DNA of 64,000 nt from Clavelina lepadiformis (taxonomy: Eukaryota; Chordata; Ascidiacea; Aplousobranchia; Clavelinidae), in NCBI RefSeq assembly GCF_947623445.1, contig NC_135242.1, positions 19,840,001-19,904,000 of the forward strand. Reading direction: 5' to 3'. The position numbers were made by a program, and so were the translations under genes. Every line of letters starts with the position of its first letter. The stretch's first letter is position 1. Positions 53,184 through 64,000 of this stretch are shown here, in pieces. Under the pieces are notes generated by a model that was given only the letters and a program-made list of their open reading frames with translations, had not been told where the DNA came from and made no database searches.

Positions 53184-54942
53184 GCTTCTGAAAACACGCA
53201 ACTAATCTGGTACGTTTAAGCAACCGGCTCTGCAACATGCTGTTTTTTCGCTCGTGTAAGAACTTCAGGGAGTCTTATGGTGTCTTGCAGCCTACTTTGC
53301 TCTGGAATCGATGAGGAATATAAACGTTATGCTGTTAAACTTTTTTCCCCAGAAACGCCTTTCAAGTACGTTTTTCCCTTCACTAGTTGCTGCCTTGGCC
53401 GAAATTTGCCTGGTCATCCGAAGCTACACCACAGTAATTAACTAATAGTCAACCGAATTTGCTGGGATGTTATGATGTTATTGACTGCAAATTGTGTAAC
53501 CTCGCTTACTTTAAGCCGAGGATTGTACATCGTTCAAAGTTCCGTTTATTGGCCAAATTTTCAAGTTGCTTGACCACAATATTTGTCTGCTTAAGTTTAC
53601 CTATTTTTCATACCGCCGTCACTGTGGATTACATTATAATAACGACTGTGAAAACATTCTTTCGTTTGTAATTTAGCTTTAAACGTTTTTTGCTATTTTC
53701 TACCAGCAATCTGCTCTCTTAAGGTACTGTATATAGTGAAATGGTTTATAACTAACACACTCATTTCGTATGTCTACAAACTCACATTAAATATAATGTA
53801 TTGCATTAAAACGGCTTGCTTCACATTTTCAAAAAATGTTTGTTGTAAATGTGTGGTTGTCAAAAGAGCTTCATAAAATAGCTGGATGTGAACAGATATG
53901 GCTTGCATGTCAAGCTCTGCGGTTTTAAATATCTTGTAGACTGCAGTATTGTGTGTCTATTATATTAAAGTGCTTTTTGAGCATTCCATTTAGACATGTT
54001 ACGCGTTGAAAATGTTTACTGTTTTGACAATATTTTTATTATTTTCCTGTGATCGCATTGTCCTATACTTTTAATCAACTGTTTTCAATACAGCTGGAAC
54101 ACGTATTGGCGTAATGTATCGCAACTGACGTACAAAAATGGAGATTTGGTGCAGCGTTGAAGAAGCATTGCCAGATCTGCAAAGTGTTAGTTTAATATTT
54201 GTTCTAGGGTTAAAATCAGCAAAAAGTGATTTGCGTTACATAGCAGCTACTAGATAGTGACTATTTAGTCATTCAATCAATTTAACGACTAACATATGAT
54301 CACATAGCCTCATACCTTCGTTTTTTCCCTAGCAACATTTGAACCACTTCGGGCGCTCAACAAAAGCTTAAGAAGAGTCAGTCGTTCTTGTTTTTTGTTG
54401 TAAAATTTTAACCGCTTCGAGGCACTTACTGAGCCTACTGATTGTGACGTACTTTCTCGTCTGAAAGAAGAAAAAAACACGAAGGTTACAAACAACTTCA
54501 CGCTTCAGATATTTGAACCCTTGAGGCAAAACAAACTGTTTTAGCTAGTCTAAAGCCGAGATGGAAAAGACTGCTTATTATCGGCAAGGGTGTGGCAGGT
54601 AGATTGCATGATCAAGTTACGGTTTTAATGCAGAAAGTATTGTCCTGTTATAACTGAATACACTTAACTACTGTGGCAGGTTTTGTTTTTATTCTGTAAC
54701 TGTTAATATCTGATAGGAAAGAGTAGTGTCTTGACTCACTTCATACAGGCTACCACAAGTGATTGTCTTTCAAGCAGAAGGAAGCTTGTCACAGTTTCAG
54801 GATTTGGTGGAATTAGGATGTTCTTATGTGTTATTTTCTTGGAAATTATAGTAACCCTCAGCACAACGACGTTTAAATTTATGTCGTAAAACATTTTTTA
54901 GGCGTAGTTTTTTTGATAGGCATCTAACAACTGTGTAGAAAA
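53184..54942. other. Intergenic between the AT-hook gene and the four-pass protein gene
   Basis: Holds the 3'UTR of the AT-hook gene and the promoter and 5'UTR of the next gene on the same strand. No coding exon or repeat is supported. Acceptor-like sequences TTTTTGATAG (near 54918) and TGTGTAG (near 54938) precede the next ATG within about 25 bp. Confidence 0.5.
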
Positions 54943-55880
54943 ATGAACACGACAGATAATATTGGCCATCTCATTGTTATATCAGTTCTTGTTTTTTTGT
55001 CTTTTGTTTTCGCTATCATCGCAGTTGCCTCTGATGGTTGGAGCAGTGCACTTCCAGTGCCCCTCTTGAATCATTACAACTCTAGAGCGCCTGGTGTCGA
55101 ACAAAGAGCTCACTGTGAGTGGTTTCCTAATAAATTACATTGGCTTTGTAACTTTCAAAACAAAGTGTTGGTCGGCGTAATAAGGTAGTGGCGATGCGTT
55201 ATTTGTGAACAATATACCGGCTGGATTTTGGTTAAAGATAACTACCTCTTAAGCGATACGCTGTATAAAACTGTGATGCATATCTATACTTTTTGCTACC
55301 GGAATTCTTAATATTACCTCTCTTGTAGGCTACTGTTCAACCATTTTTCGTGGTACGATTTTGTTGTTTTAATTCGGATGTTTGTTGCTATAGCAGGCTA
55401 TTCTATGTTTCTGGCTACTTAAATCTGTTTTGTATACACAGTATGGATTGTCGGATGTGTAGTGCTCACCATTCTTGGTATTCTCTGCTTGTGCATATCT
55501 GCCATCATACTTCTGGCTCGATTCTTTAACCACGGAAAAGGCAGAGCGGCATTAGGTGGAGTTCTTAGCATATTTGCAGGTAAGACAAGCTTAAGGTTTG
55601 ATTTAAGCTACTGTACAATGGAACCAAAAGTGTACCTTAAGAATTCATCCATTTCGGCATGAGACAAGCTATGCTAAACATAGGTAATAATAATTAATTT
55701 AAAGCGTGTATTAAACGTTACTTTCAAGGTGTAATGTTTCTTGTCACACAAATCATCTTCATGGTGCAACAGCGACCTCAAGACGTGTACTACGGATATA
55801 GCTTCGCCCTCGAGTGGGTGGCTATTCCATTTGCTTGGTTTGGGGGTGGCGCTTTTTTCGCCCTAAAGGCAAGCGATTGA
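54943..55880 (+). CDS. Small four-pass membrane protein (tetraspan, PMP22/claudin/MARVEL-like size)
   Basis: Exons 54943-55114, 55442-55579 and 55729-55880 join in phases 1 and 1 to give 153 residues. Four hydrophobic helices can be read: about 9-30 (VISVLVFLSFVFAIIAVASD), 58-84 (IVGCVVLTILGILCLCISAI), 94-114 (VLSIFAGVMFLVTQIIFMVQ) and 127-149 (LEWVAIPFAWFGGGAFFALK). The first loop has about 28 residues and contains DGWSS. The claudin/PMP22 signature W-GLW-C-C is absent, so membership in that superfamily is not shown. Length and topology also suit MARVEL proteins. The donor of exon 1 (CACTGTGAGTGG) is strong; reading on without splicing adds a Cys/Trp-rich segment that ends at a stop at 55188. 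ATTAAA at 55880+400 (56281-56286) could be its poly(A) signal. Confidence 0.7.
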
Positions 55881-58319
55881 AACATATTGTTTTTAAAATT
55901 AGTGGCGTTATAGGCTATTTGCTGCGACGTTATACTGTAGTTTTTGCAATAATGGGTTATATGTTTTTTGGGCTTTGCAGGATTCGGAATTTTTGAAGTA
56001 AATTTCTGAAGAATGTTGATTTCAGGATGCCTCATCTCACCAATTTTAGATGTATATAGCTTATATCTGCTTTTCATAGGACACAGCTTTAAAACCTAAA
56101 ACTAGATCAATTTAACGTGTACGTGTTTTTGCTTATGGTCAAGTAAGACTTCATTATTGAGTCGCTGATGTCGCATATTACTTCTTGCTACTTTGTATGA
56201 TGTTTTCCCCAAATTGAACATAGTGACTAATACCACTCACTAGTTTATTGCAAGGATTACTGCTTTTACTACAGTTTGATATTAAAGTTCTCTATAATCC
56301 CAGTTAACAGGGCTTGTTCTGTTTGTGTTTGAAATTTATCAAATCCTCTGACAGCGTTCAAGGACATGTTTTAGTTTAAGACAAAATATAGGTCGCTCAA
56401 AGAGAGGTCGATTTTTATATTTTATTTTCTTCTCGGGTAAATTACACACACACACAAAAAACAAAACGAGTATCGTAGCGATGCAAACACGAAAATTTGG
56501 CAACATCACCATCAAAAGAGTAATTAAGGCACAAAAGATTTTTCCAGCTTCGGATTATCACCTACTACTCATTTCAGTCCCGTAATAACCATGTGATTTC
56601 AATTTCTCAATGAAGAGACAATTCTTACGTATGATGCTACCAACACACCTTGAAAGAAATATACAGTATATGTCAAAAACACTAACAGCCACCAGTGACG
56701 AAAGCTAAATCTCGTTATTGGCAATGATTTCATTAACGCTGTGGAATTGAATATTGCAACAGCTTCAGTGTTGGGGTTTTTGGGAGAAACTGGTTGTGCG
56801 CAAAAAGGCAGTTTACTAACTGGAAGAAAATCTAAGAATATTTGTCAAAAATTGACCATGATCAGAAAAGCAACTTGTTCAAACTTGGTCAGTTAGAAAT
56901 GGTGACGCCACTGGGTGGTACTGTAAAACGACTAAGTGAAGCATATAAAAAGCGTCCCTGATAAAACACAGTGCTGTAAAAACACTTAAAGAAAGAAACA
57001 CAAAAATGAAACAACATCAGAACTTTTAATGGCAGTTGGTTGCCCCAAACCAAGTTGATAATCCAAGTCAAAACCGCAAAACATTTTAAAAGTCAAGCTA
57101 CAATTAAAATGTTTAATACTGAAGTACTCAAAGGTTCCTTTATGCGACTGGGTACAGACGTGGTAAACTGGATCTTTTTCGATAGTTCCTCGACTTAAAA
57201 CTTGAGTTTTGTAACGATCCGGCAATGTAATTACGTCATCAAATTGTGATGAAGAATGACATCATTCATAGTAAATCATAGTAAACCAGGACCGCATAAT
57301 ACCTTGAAAAACGAAACGACATAAAGCATATACGAGACAGCAGCTTTGGCAAGAGGGCGTAAAGAAATCACCATAGAAAAAAAAGCAAATTTGCTGACAA
57401 CTCCAAGCAGTCAAATTTTTAACAAATCAACGTATTGGTAAATTATGTTATTATATCCGTAACATAAATTATGTTTGTGGAATATTTATCTCATTTGTTT
57501 TACACTTTTATATTCTTTTAGTATACACAAATGCACACTTTCTAGACCGGCAATTCACCATGTAACCAAGGTGTAGTAAATCAAGCAAATTACACTTCAT
57601 TATATACATGTTTGAAAACAACAAGCATATGTGCTAGTTAGTCAACATCATTGATGATGACATGAAAGTGGAAAATAAACAGCGCAAACGCCGCCAAAAA
57701 TATGAAGTAAATAACACCAATTATTTTTTGCCACCGCCAGATGTCGCCATGCATATGCACGATGAAAATTCTAGACGAACTTTAACATAGATCGTCGCCA
57801 TTTAATGGGCTGATTTTCGTAGATGATTAAAACAACTGGGGCTATTTCTTTTTGCTAATGTTGGTATTAAATTTAAAAGTGGCGTACAATTGCATTTTGA
57901 CATCAATTGAGAATTAAACTTATGGACAGTGTTTTTAAATCGCAAATTTCGGTATATGGCTTATAAACTAAGAACGCTTAAGAGCAACCTCCAGAGGCCA
58001 TAACTTGGATAAAGACCTCAGTAAATGATTTCCTGTGGTTGGTCAAATCGTAAAGCTGCAATAAAAGATAATGGTGATGCAACAATTGATGTTATTACAA
58101 AACTGCGATAGCAAACAAAGCTTATACCAAAGCCGCAATCGTTTCCAATTAGATTGGTTCATTTTCACAAATACTTTAATCTGTGAGTCGAATTGTCTCG
58201 AACGTATAATTGTGTTCAAGCCATGCATGCGTATTAGTTAGTAATATGGTGACGTTTCATGACAAATTAGTTACCAAAACTAGCATATTATGTCTTTGCA
58301 ACGTGCGGTTGTAACCTAC
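55881..58319. other. 3' region of the four-pass gene and last intron / 3' end of the Ig-EGF gene
   Basis: The minus-strand gene to the right must end here. After its donor at 58319 the next exon has to start in phase 1. Two overlapping acceptors fit. One at 57193 gives VEELSKKIQFTTSVPSRIKE and a stop at 57093. One at 57200 gives VLSRGTIEKDPVYHVCTQSH and runs on to about 56986. Both lack a strong pyrimidine tract, so neither is called as certain. The rest has no supported feature. Confidence 0.4.
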
Positions 58320-61300
58320 CTTGTTCGCAAGACACTCCACCATAGTCTGGGGGACATACACAGTTCCCTCTTTTGCACTGGCCCCCGTTTTGGCAACGTA
58401 CTTTCGCACAGGCTTTTTTCTTGCTCCCTTTCTTCGAATTTCTCCGGGCCAGGCAAACATCACCCACTGCCTTATAACCCTTATCACATTTGCAGACTCC
58501 GTTTCGACTACAGTGGCTGTTGGGTCCGCATGGCTGAGTGCATTTTCTTTTTCCTGAAACAAAAGTTCGAGATTAATGACACTTTACGCTGTTATAGCCC
58601 GTCAGTTATTGATAAAACAAAAACTACAAAACCTCGATAAGCATGCACGTGCATAATTACATTCTATTCGAGCATCGAAGTAAGGAGAATTATAATACCC
58701 ACCGGGTACGACTATCTCGCAACGTTCACCTGCGAAACCAGGTGGGCACTTGCATTTGTATCTTCGTTTGCAAATTCCACCATTTTCACAGTTACAGTCG
58801 TGCTCTGTTGGTCAAGCAGAACAAAAGAAAATTGATCATGCGTGATTGAAAACTTAATAGTTTGAAAAATTATTTCAAAAATAATTTTCAAGCCAACAAT
58901 GTAAATTAAAAAAGTTCTTCAACCAAAGCGCTAGAAAGACAAATTACATCAAGTGCAAGCTGTGTCTACGTGCAGAAGTGTTTGTTTGCTTTCTAATTTT
59001 GCATCGTGTATTTCTCACAGAAAGCTTCAAGTGCATTGAACCTTGGACCTATCATGGATAAGAACGTGGGAGTGGCATTATAAATTACTCGCCGTATTGT
59101 GGGAAGAACACTTTCGCTAACACGCACTATAACTTTTGATGGCGTCGGTTCTTTATTAAACATTAACTCCTCTTGCTAGCGACTCGAAAATAACTCTTAA
59201 AACAAAAGGGTCCAAAACACCAGAAGCACGTCGTCTAACGTGGAAAACTTAAAATTCCCACAACACGAAAGGCGTTAACAACATAACAACGCAAAGACAA
59301 GCTTTGACAACGCGACTGACGACGATAAGCAGAGTGCAACTGCATTGCACCGCGCTAAACGTTCTGTGGAAAACTAAGACAAAACTCGGGCAGTTGCTAG
59401 GCTACTGCAAAACAATTGATTTTTCCACATCTTAATTTGTTTGAATCGGTAAACAATCTTCGATTAGAAACATCATTTCGATACTTTCAAAGTATTCTCA
59501 CAATTACTGTTTTCGAATTTCTCAGAAACCTTTTCCCCAAACTTTCATTTGTAAAGCTTTTATCCTCGATTCAAAACGTATCGTAAGTAAAACTTTGACG
59601 GTACTATTTCTACAGGTTTCCACGCGTCATTGATTTCAGTACTGTTTTCCGGAAAATAAACTTTATGATATGCCAACCACCTGAACTTGCTTGAAAACAA
59701 TTTAAATTGTGACGTGGCGCTTTTAACATTTACTCAAAGCGAGTAAAGTCGTAAAAGAACAACAGACACATCGTACTAGCAAATATCGTCCAAAACAAAT
59801 CGATTCGAGTCAAACAGCTGGGAATCTACGAGAAGGGAAATACATCTGTCGTTAGTGGTCAAACTGTTTTGGTGGTGATCGTGCAAAAACATGTTTCAAT
59901 TATCGGGGAAATAATAAAAACAAAAAAGGAAAACATTCACATGAAAACGAATTAAAATTACCAAAGTTTCATTTCCAAAAAACTTTTAATCAGTCACTTA
60001 TATGCTTACTTCGTTTTCCCTTGGACTTCTTCGTTTTCAGGCAGCACATCACCCCAGTGGTTAGGCCCTTCTGATAATGGCAGGATTTCTTACTATTCAG
60101 AGACGGCCCCACGTCAAACGGGTCTTCTAGAGGGCCCCACACATCAATGCGACCTTTGTTTAGGCAAGATGTCAAGTTTTTGTCAACATGGCCACAGTCA
60201 CGGCCAATACCAGACATCAAGTTTCCTTTTTGACGGTGTGAACATCTGCACAGACAACATTTCTTTGATATCTTTAGCGTGAATGCGCTACACATAAACC
60301 TATAATAGTCGGAGAATGTCAATAATAAAATGTAAAATTATAATGTGACGACGGCAATGGCACTAACTTGGTACATGTGAAGTGGTCTGATGTTGCGGCG
60401 TCATAGGCGTAACAGCCCTGGAGTGACGTGGTTTCGGTCCATGTTAATTTGTTGAGAACATTTCTGTCTTTCAAGCCACAGACATGCCAGCCTTTAGCAC
60501 AAAGCTGCTTAGTCGCTCTCTTTATTGGGCCTTTCCAACGACCCTGGCAAGCTACCATACTTGGACTGTAAAATGTCATAGATTGTTATGTTAATTTGTA
60601 CCATAGAAGACTGTAAATGATCATTTAGTTACACATGTGTTTGTACTTATGCAGACAGGTTATAATTTCGGAATGTTTGACCTCTTAAACAAAGCATACC
60701 GATTTGGAACAATATAGTAGCAGGTGTGATATGTTATACTGTAAAAGTGTAAATAAAGCGCGAGAATAATGCCCGCTCACCTAAAAATTTGCTGTTTGGT
60801 CGGGTCCTTGCAAGCTGCCACATCGGGCAAAGGTTCAGAGATGGTGATATCTGAACTGTATGAGATGGAATGTCCATGTCTACAAACAAAAACAAATAAA
60901 AAGTTAACTTTTCACTGAAAAATGTTAAAAAGTATTTGGAAAAAGGGAAAAATTATCTATAAAGCGAGGCGTAAACCCGCAGCTCTTGCTAGCGTGACCA
61001 CACTCCCTGGCTGGGTTACAGTAATTTTAAATGCCATTTAAAGCATAAGCTGTAATTAGTTACGGTTGGGTTTGAACAAAGAGACTTCAAGTTTTAAAAG
61101 ATAAAAGGCAGAAGCACGTGACGAATACAGCTATGCAAAAAGCGGATTACGTCATCGAGTTATTAAATTGTTCGCAAAAATTAAGCCTAAAACCCGAATT
61201 AAAATTCCCAGATTGCAGAACAAACGTGTTTGTAAATGAAAGGTATCACTTCTTCATTTTGCCAACGTACAACCGAATTACACGGAACTGAAAAAAAACC

Positions 61301-63127
61301 TATTAGGTAAACTCATTCGTGACGAAAAAGTGTGTAGGCGTGGATTGTAAAAATTTTTAAGTTCTATAGTCTATACGATGGAAGACAATCAATTCTACTA
61401 AATAAGTGCAACGACCATATTGAGCGCTGTGTTTCGTTCCACAGACCCAACGTAAGCAAAACTTCTACAGTTAACAAGAGTGCACTACCAAGAAAAAGGT
61501 ATAGCGATACACAGACAATAATAATTGCTCAACAAACAAGTATAAATCTCGAAATTGTAGACAGCTCAACATTAAACCAATTTAGAACCACTTCAAGGGT
61601 TTGCAGCAATGGACTGCGCAACGTTAAGCGACGCAGACAACTATAATCCTATTTGATGTTTTCATGGCAATCCTGTTTTTGTTAATTTGGCAAAACACAA
61701 CTCAATCCAATCCACTATCTATAGAACACTTGAATCGGCTCAGGATTGACTGACCCAGTCGAATTTTTATTCACTGCAAAAATCATCTACGTTTAACTAG
61801 GCTTATATTTGACAAACATTAATTATAGATTGACATAAGCAAGTAGCACAATACTTGTCTTTAGCGCAAGGGGCATTTTTTACTGCTCGCTTTAAGCGTT
61901 TTGAAACTTTTTTGCTGCGTTAAAAATTTATACTTAAGAATGTCTACAGAACACAACAAATTTGGACCAAAGACTCAAAGATCCTTAATAGACCGGTGAT
62001 TTAATGTCAGCGAATTGAAATCTAGATTGCGAAAAGTTGAAGTGTTTTTATCGGCAAAGGAAACCGCGTGGAAAGTCGCAAACGTTCTTGTAAATAAACC
62101 TACACGCTGCAATCTTTGACTCCTATTGGACACAGTAGACACGCTAGAAATTTATCGACCAATCAGACGTCGGTTTACTCTAGGGCAAACCTGCCATATG
62201 ATCAACCACAGTGACATCACAATGGTAAACGTATGGCGGTAAACAAAGAGTTCTTGGAAGGAAGTTCAACACGCTTCAGTTGATTTGTGAAAACAGAATT
62301 CACGGTTCTACACCACAAAGAAGTTCTGCAATGGGGCCCTGGTTTTCAAAAAATGAAGACAACGAAACCGATGTGTTTTGTGTTGCGCAATTCCGTTGCG
62401 ATATCCGCTGTAAATCTGTTACGAATGATTTCAGACGGTGTGGCGAAATATTTTCAAAAATTACACACTGCTGAAAAGGTTAAGATATTCGCAAAATAAA
62501 GTAAATAATCGATATTTACTTGGCCATTGTTGAAAGAGCTGGTTACGTAAAAGGTTAAAGTTTCACCATCGACAACAAATTTACCTTACATTTCTGTTAA
62601 AGTGGTAGTTAAGTTCATGTAAACGAATGGGGCAAACAAATATTGTGAACCTGCAGAAAATGGACTAATTACAAAGAATTTAAATTCGAGTTATAAATCA
62701 TTAAGGAAAAGTTCGTTCTTGATAAGGACATCGCTTGTACAACTGTCATGCAATCGATTTCAACGCGGTTACAGTATGTGCAGGAGACGAACTTACAACA
62801 AATCAAGTCAACCTTGGTTAAATGAGCAACCACGAAAAAACGAGCGCCTCAACAAAACACTTTTCTAATTAACCCACAAGATAAAAGAATGTGTGCTGAA
62901 GGATGTAACACTAGTAGAGCAAGTTTCTCGACGTCAACTTACGTCATGTTAAGCAACCGCAAATGGAAAATAAAAACCTGTAATTACTTCGATTTCAAAA
63001 TTGCACCTTGAGAATGGTATGTTTGCATTGTAAAGACAAATTTACGGCAAACAATCTAAATCCCATCATTCAACTTGCAACCCTGCACAGTTCTCATGTT
63101 CACAGTTCAGAGGTTTAGCTACACGCC

Positions 63128-63167
<40 letters not shown>

Positions 63168-63427
63168 TACATACTTGTTTTCCGCTCGACAATGATATAA
63201 CCCCTTCGTGTCCGGCGTGGAGTTTGGAAGGGTTAGTCTGGAGAATACCACGTCATCTTGATTTGAAACTTCATCAAACGCGCCTTCCATTGTAATGGGG
63301 TAGTCATTTTTTAACCAAGTTATGGTGGGTAGGGGATCTCCGGTAGCTTTACATTTGAGCAAGACTGCCTGTCCCACCGGAACCCGCATGGAGGAAACCG
63401 GGGATACCGTGATTGTTGGTGCTTTCC
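58320..63427 (-). CDS. Ig + 12-cysteine region + three EGF-like repeats, secreted or surface protein (partial, both ends open)
   Basis: Minus-strand exons 63427-63175, 60879-60781, 60565-60368, 60245-60010, 58804-58703 and 58553-58320 join in phases 2, 2, 2, 1 and 1. Order: an I-set Ig domain (PVGQAVLLKCKATGDPLPTI, TWLKND, KGLYHCRAENK); a region with about 12 cysteines (DVAACKDPTKQ, CQGRWKGPIKRATKQLCAKG, WHVCG, LQGCYAYDAA, GIGRDCGH, TTGVMCCLK); a basic linker (KTKKSKGKR); one EGF (DCNCENGGICKRRYKCKCPP); a second (KCTQPCGPNSHCSRNGVCKC); a basic spacer; and a third (VRCQNGGQCKRGNCVCPP). Each EGF has six cysteines. The first exon starts in phase 1, so at least one 5' exon, with the signal peptide, lies upstream, probably beyond the window. 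No membrane helix is seen in these exons. Ligand, matrix or receptor roles are all possible; I cannot name the family of the middle region. Confidence 0.82.
58805..60009 (-). other. 1.2 kb intron of the Ig-EGF gene
   Basis: The intron between the last exon of the cysteine-rich region and the first EGF exon. It is AT-rich with no supported feature. Confidence 0.5.
60880..63174 (-). other. 2.3 kb intron of the Ig-EGF gene after the Ig exon
   Basis: It separates the Ig exon from the cysteine-rich region and begins, on the transcript strand, with a (GT)n microsatellite. I saw no further domain exon; overlapping plus-strand open frames at 62280-62499 have no recognisable domain. Confidence 0.5.
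63131..63165. repeat. (AC)n microsatellite, (GT)n on the transcript strand
   Basis: About 17 uninterrupted AC units. On the minus strand this is a (GU)n tract beginning about 10 bases after the 5' splice site of the Ig exon (GTATGTATC at 63174-63166). Confidence 0.95.
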
Positions 63428-64000
63428 CTAAACACAAAAATAATTAACGTTTGAGATCAAATCATTAATTTCAATGATACGCAAAGTTTGAATCGGCGTC
63501 GTTCTTGTACGGACAATGGCAGGTTGTGTTCGCCACAGTCAAGACCTTACAATAACATGCTTTCCGAGAAATATTACGGAACAATTCTATCACTAAATTT
63601 GTACATTTTCGATGGTTTTGATAACAACATAAGCACAAGTTTTAAACGTGTCTTTTCTTACATAATAACCTTTTATTGGTTTACACAGGAGTCAGATAAA
63701 ATACCAAATTTGACCTATCCCATTTAATCTTATGGGTCGAACATACGGTAGCTTTAATTTAGAATGGCCTACGGGGCGTTCTGTTGCCTCGTGGTAAATC
63801 TTACAAAGTGCAACTTTATTTAGTAAATCCGATTTGAGCCGGCGATAATGATTTTCCTGCAAAAGTTAACATCATTAACAAAGTGCAAAGTCTAGCTGCG
63901 CAAAAGCCAAAAAACGTTTTTTAGATAATAATCGGATGATTTACTCCATTTAAGGAAAACTATTATTTATCTGCAACATCCTTGATAACAATTGAACTGT
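63428..64000. other. Right edge: intron or upstream sequence of the Ig-EGF gene
   Basis: The Ig exon has an acceptor (TTTGTGTTTAG) at 63428, so this stretch is intron at its left part. I could not find a convincing signal-peptide exon on the minus strand before the window ends. Confidence 0.45.

Noticed and set aside
54943-55188. Claudin assignment for the four-pass protein
   Set aside because: The W-GLW-C-C signature of the first loop is not present in the spliced product.
58290-58640. Plus-strand 116-codon frame over the EGF exons
   Set aside because: It is antisense to exons with perfectly spaced EGF cysteines, so it is a shadow frame.
1-64000. tRNA, rRNA, known miRNA, CRISPR, LTR or other virus-like elements
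   Set aside because: None was recognised by eye; short or diverged ones could be missed without a search.

Overview
The window looks like nuclear DNA of an invertebrate deuterostome, most likely an ascidian tunicate (Ciona/Phallusia type). This is inferred from AT-rich sequence, mostly short introns with pyrimidine-AG acceptors, closely packed single-copy metazoan genes, and proteins that align to vertebrate families by eye but are well diverged. No species was established and no search was run. Exon structures were built by hand from reading frames, GT/AG sites and phase matching. Every internal junction listed keeps the frame, except the last exon of the right-edge gene.

Layout, left to right: (1) 5.9-10.9 kb, plus strand: a sorting nexin of the SNX10/SNX11 type whose PX domain is followed by a very long disordered tail. 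(2) 13.7-23.4 kb, plus: a complete 18-exon calsyntenin ending in a kinesin-light-chain-binding W-acidic motif. (3) 26.8-27.8 kb, minus: riboflavin kinase, 4 exons. (4) 28.7-29.8 kb, minus: coproporphyrinogen III oxidase with an intronless coding region. (5) 34.0-35.5 kb, plus: NAD kinase, 2 coding exons. (6) 37.5-43.2 kb, minus: an Abraxas-family MPN scaffold, closest to ABRAXAS2/ABRO1, 6 exons. (7) 44.5-45.5 kb, minus: a decayed LINE reverse transcriptase. (8) 49.9-53.2 kb, plus: a 764-residue disordered protein of unrecognised family with two AT-hook-like motifs. (9) 54.9-55.9 kb, plus: a small four-pass membrane protein. (10) 58.3-63.4 kb, minus: a secreted or surface protein with an Ig domain, a 12-cysteine region and three EGF-like repeats. 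Its 5' end is not in view.

Non-coding DNA holds four short hAT-like non-autonomous DNA transposons with 7-8 bp target duplications: two in introns, two in the CPOX/NADK gap. It also holds an 81 bp hairpin, two degenerate CCTAA-type tracts in opposite orientation, microsatellites, and a cluster of perfect TGACGTCA octamers around the AT-hook gene. No tRNA, rRNA, CRISPR array, LTR element or other virus-like element was seen.

The genes are not one pathway. RFK (FMN), CPOX (haem) and NADK (NADP) form a neighbourhood of cofactor-making enzymes within 9 kb, but spacing and orientation argue against an operon. Several start codons sit 2-22 bases after a 3'-splice-site-like sequence, which fits 5'-UTR introns or the spliced-leader trans-splicing known in tunicates. 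The best candidates for something undescribed are the AT-hook protein, the cysteine-rich core of the Ig/EGF protein and the tail of the sorting nexin.
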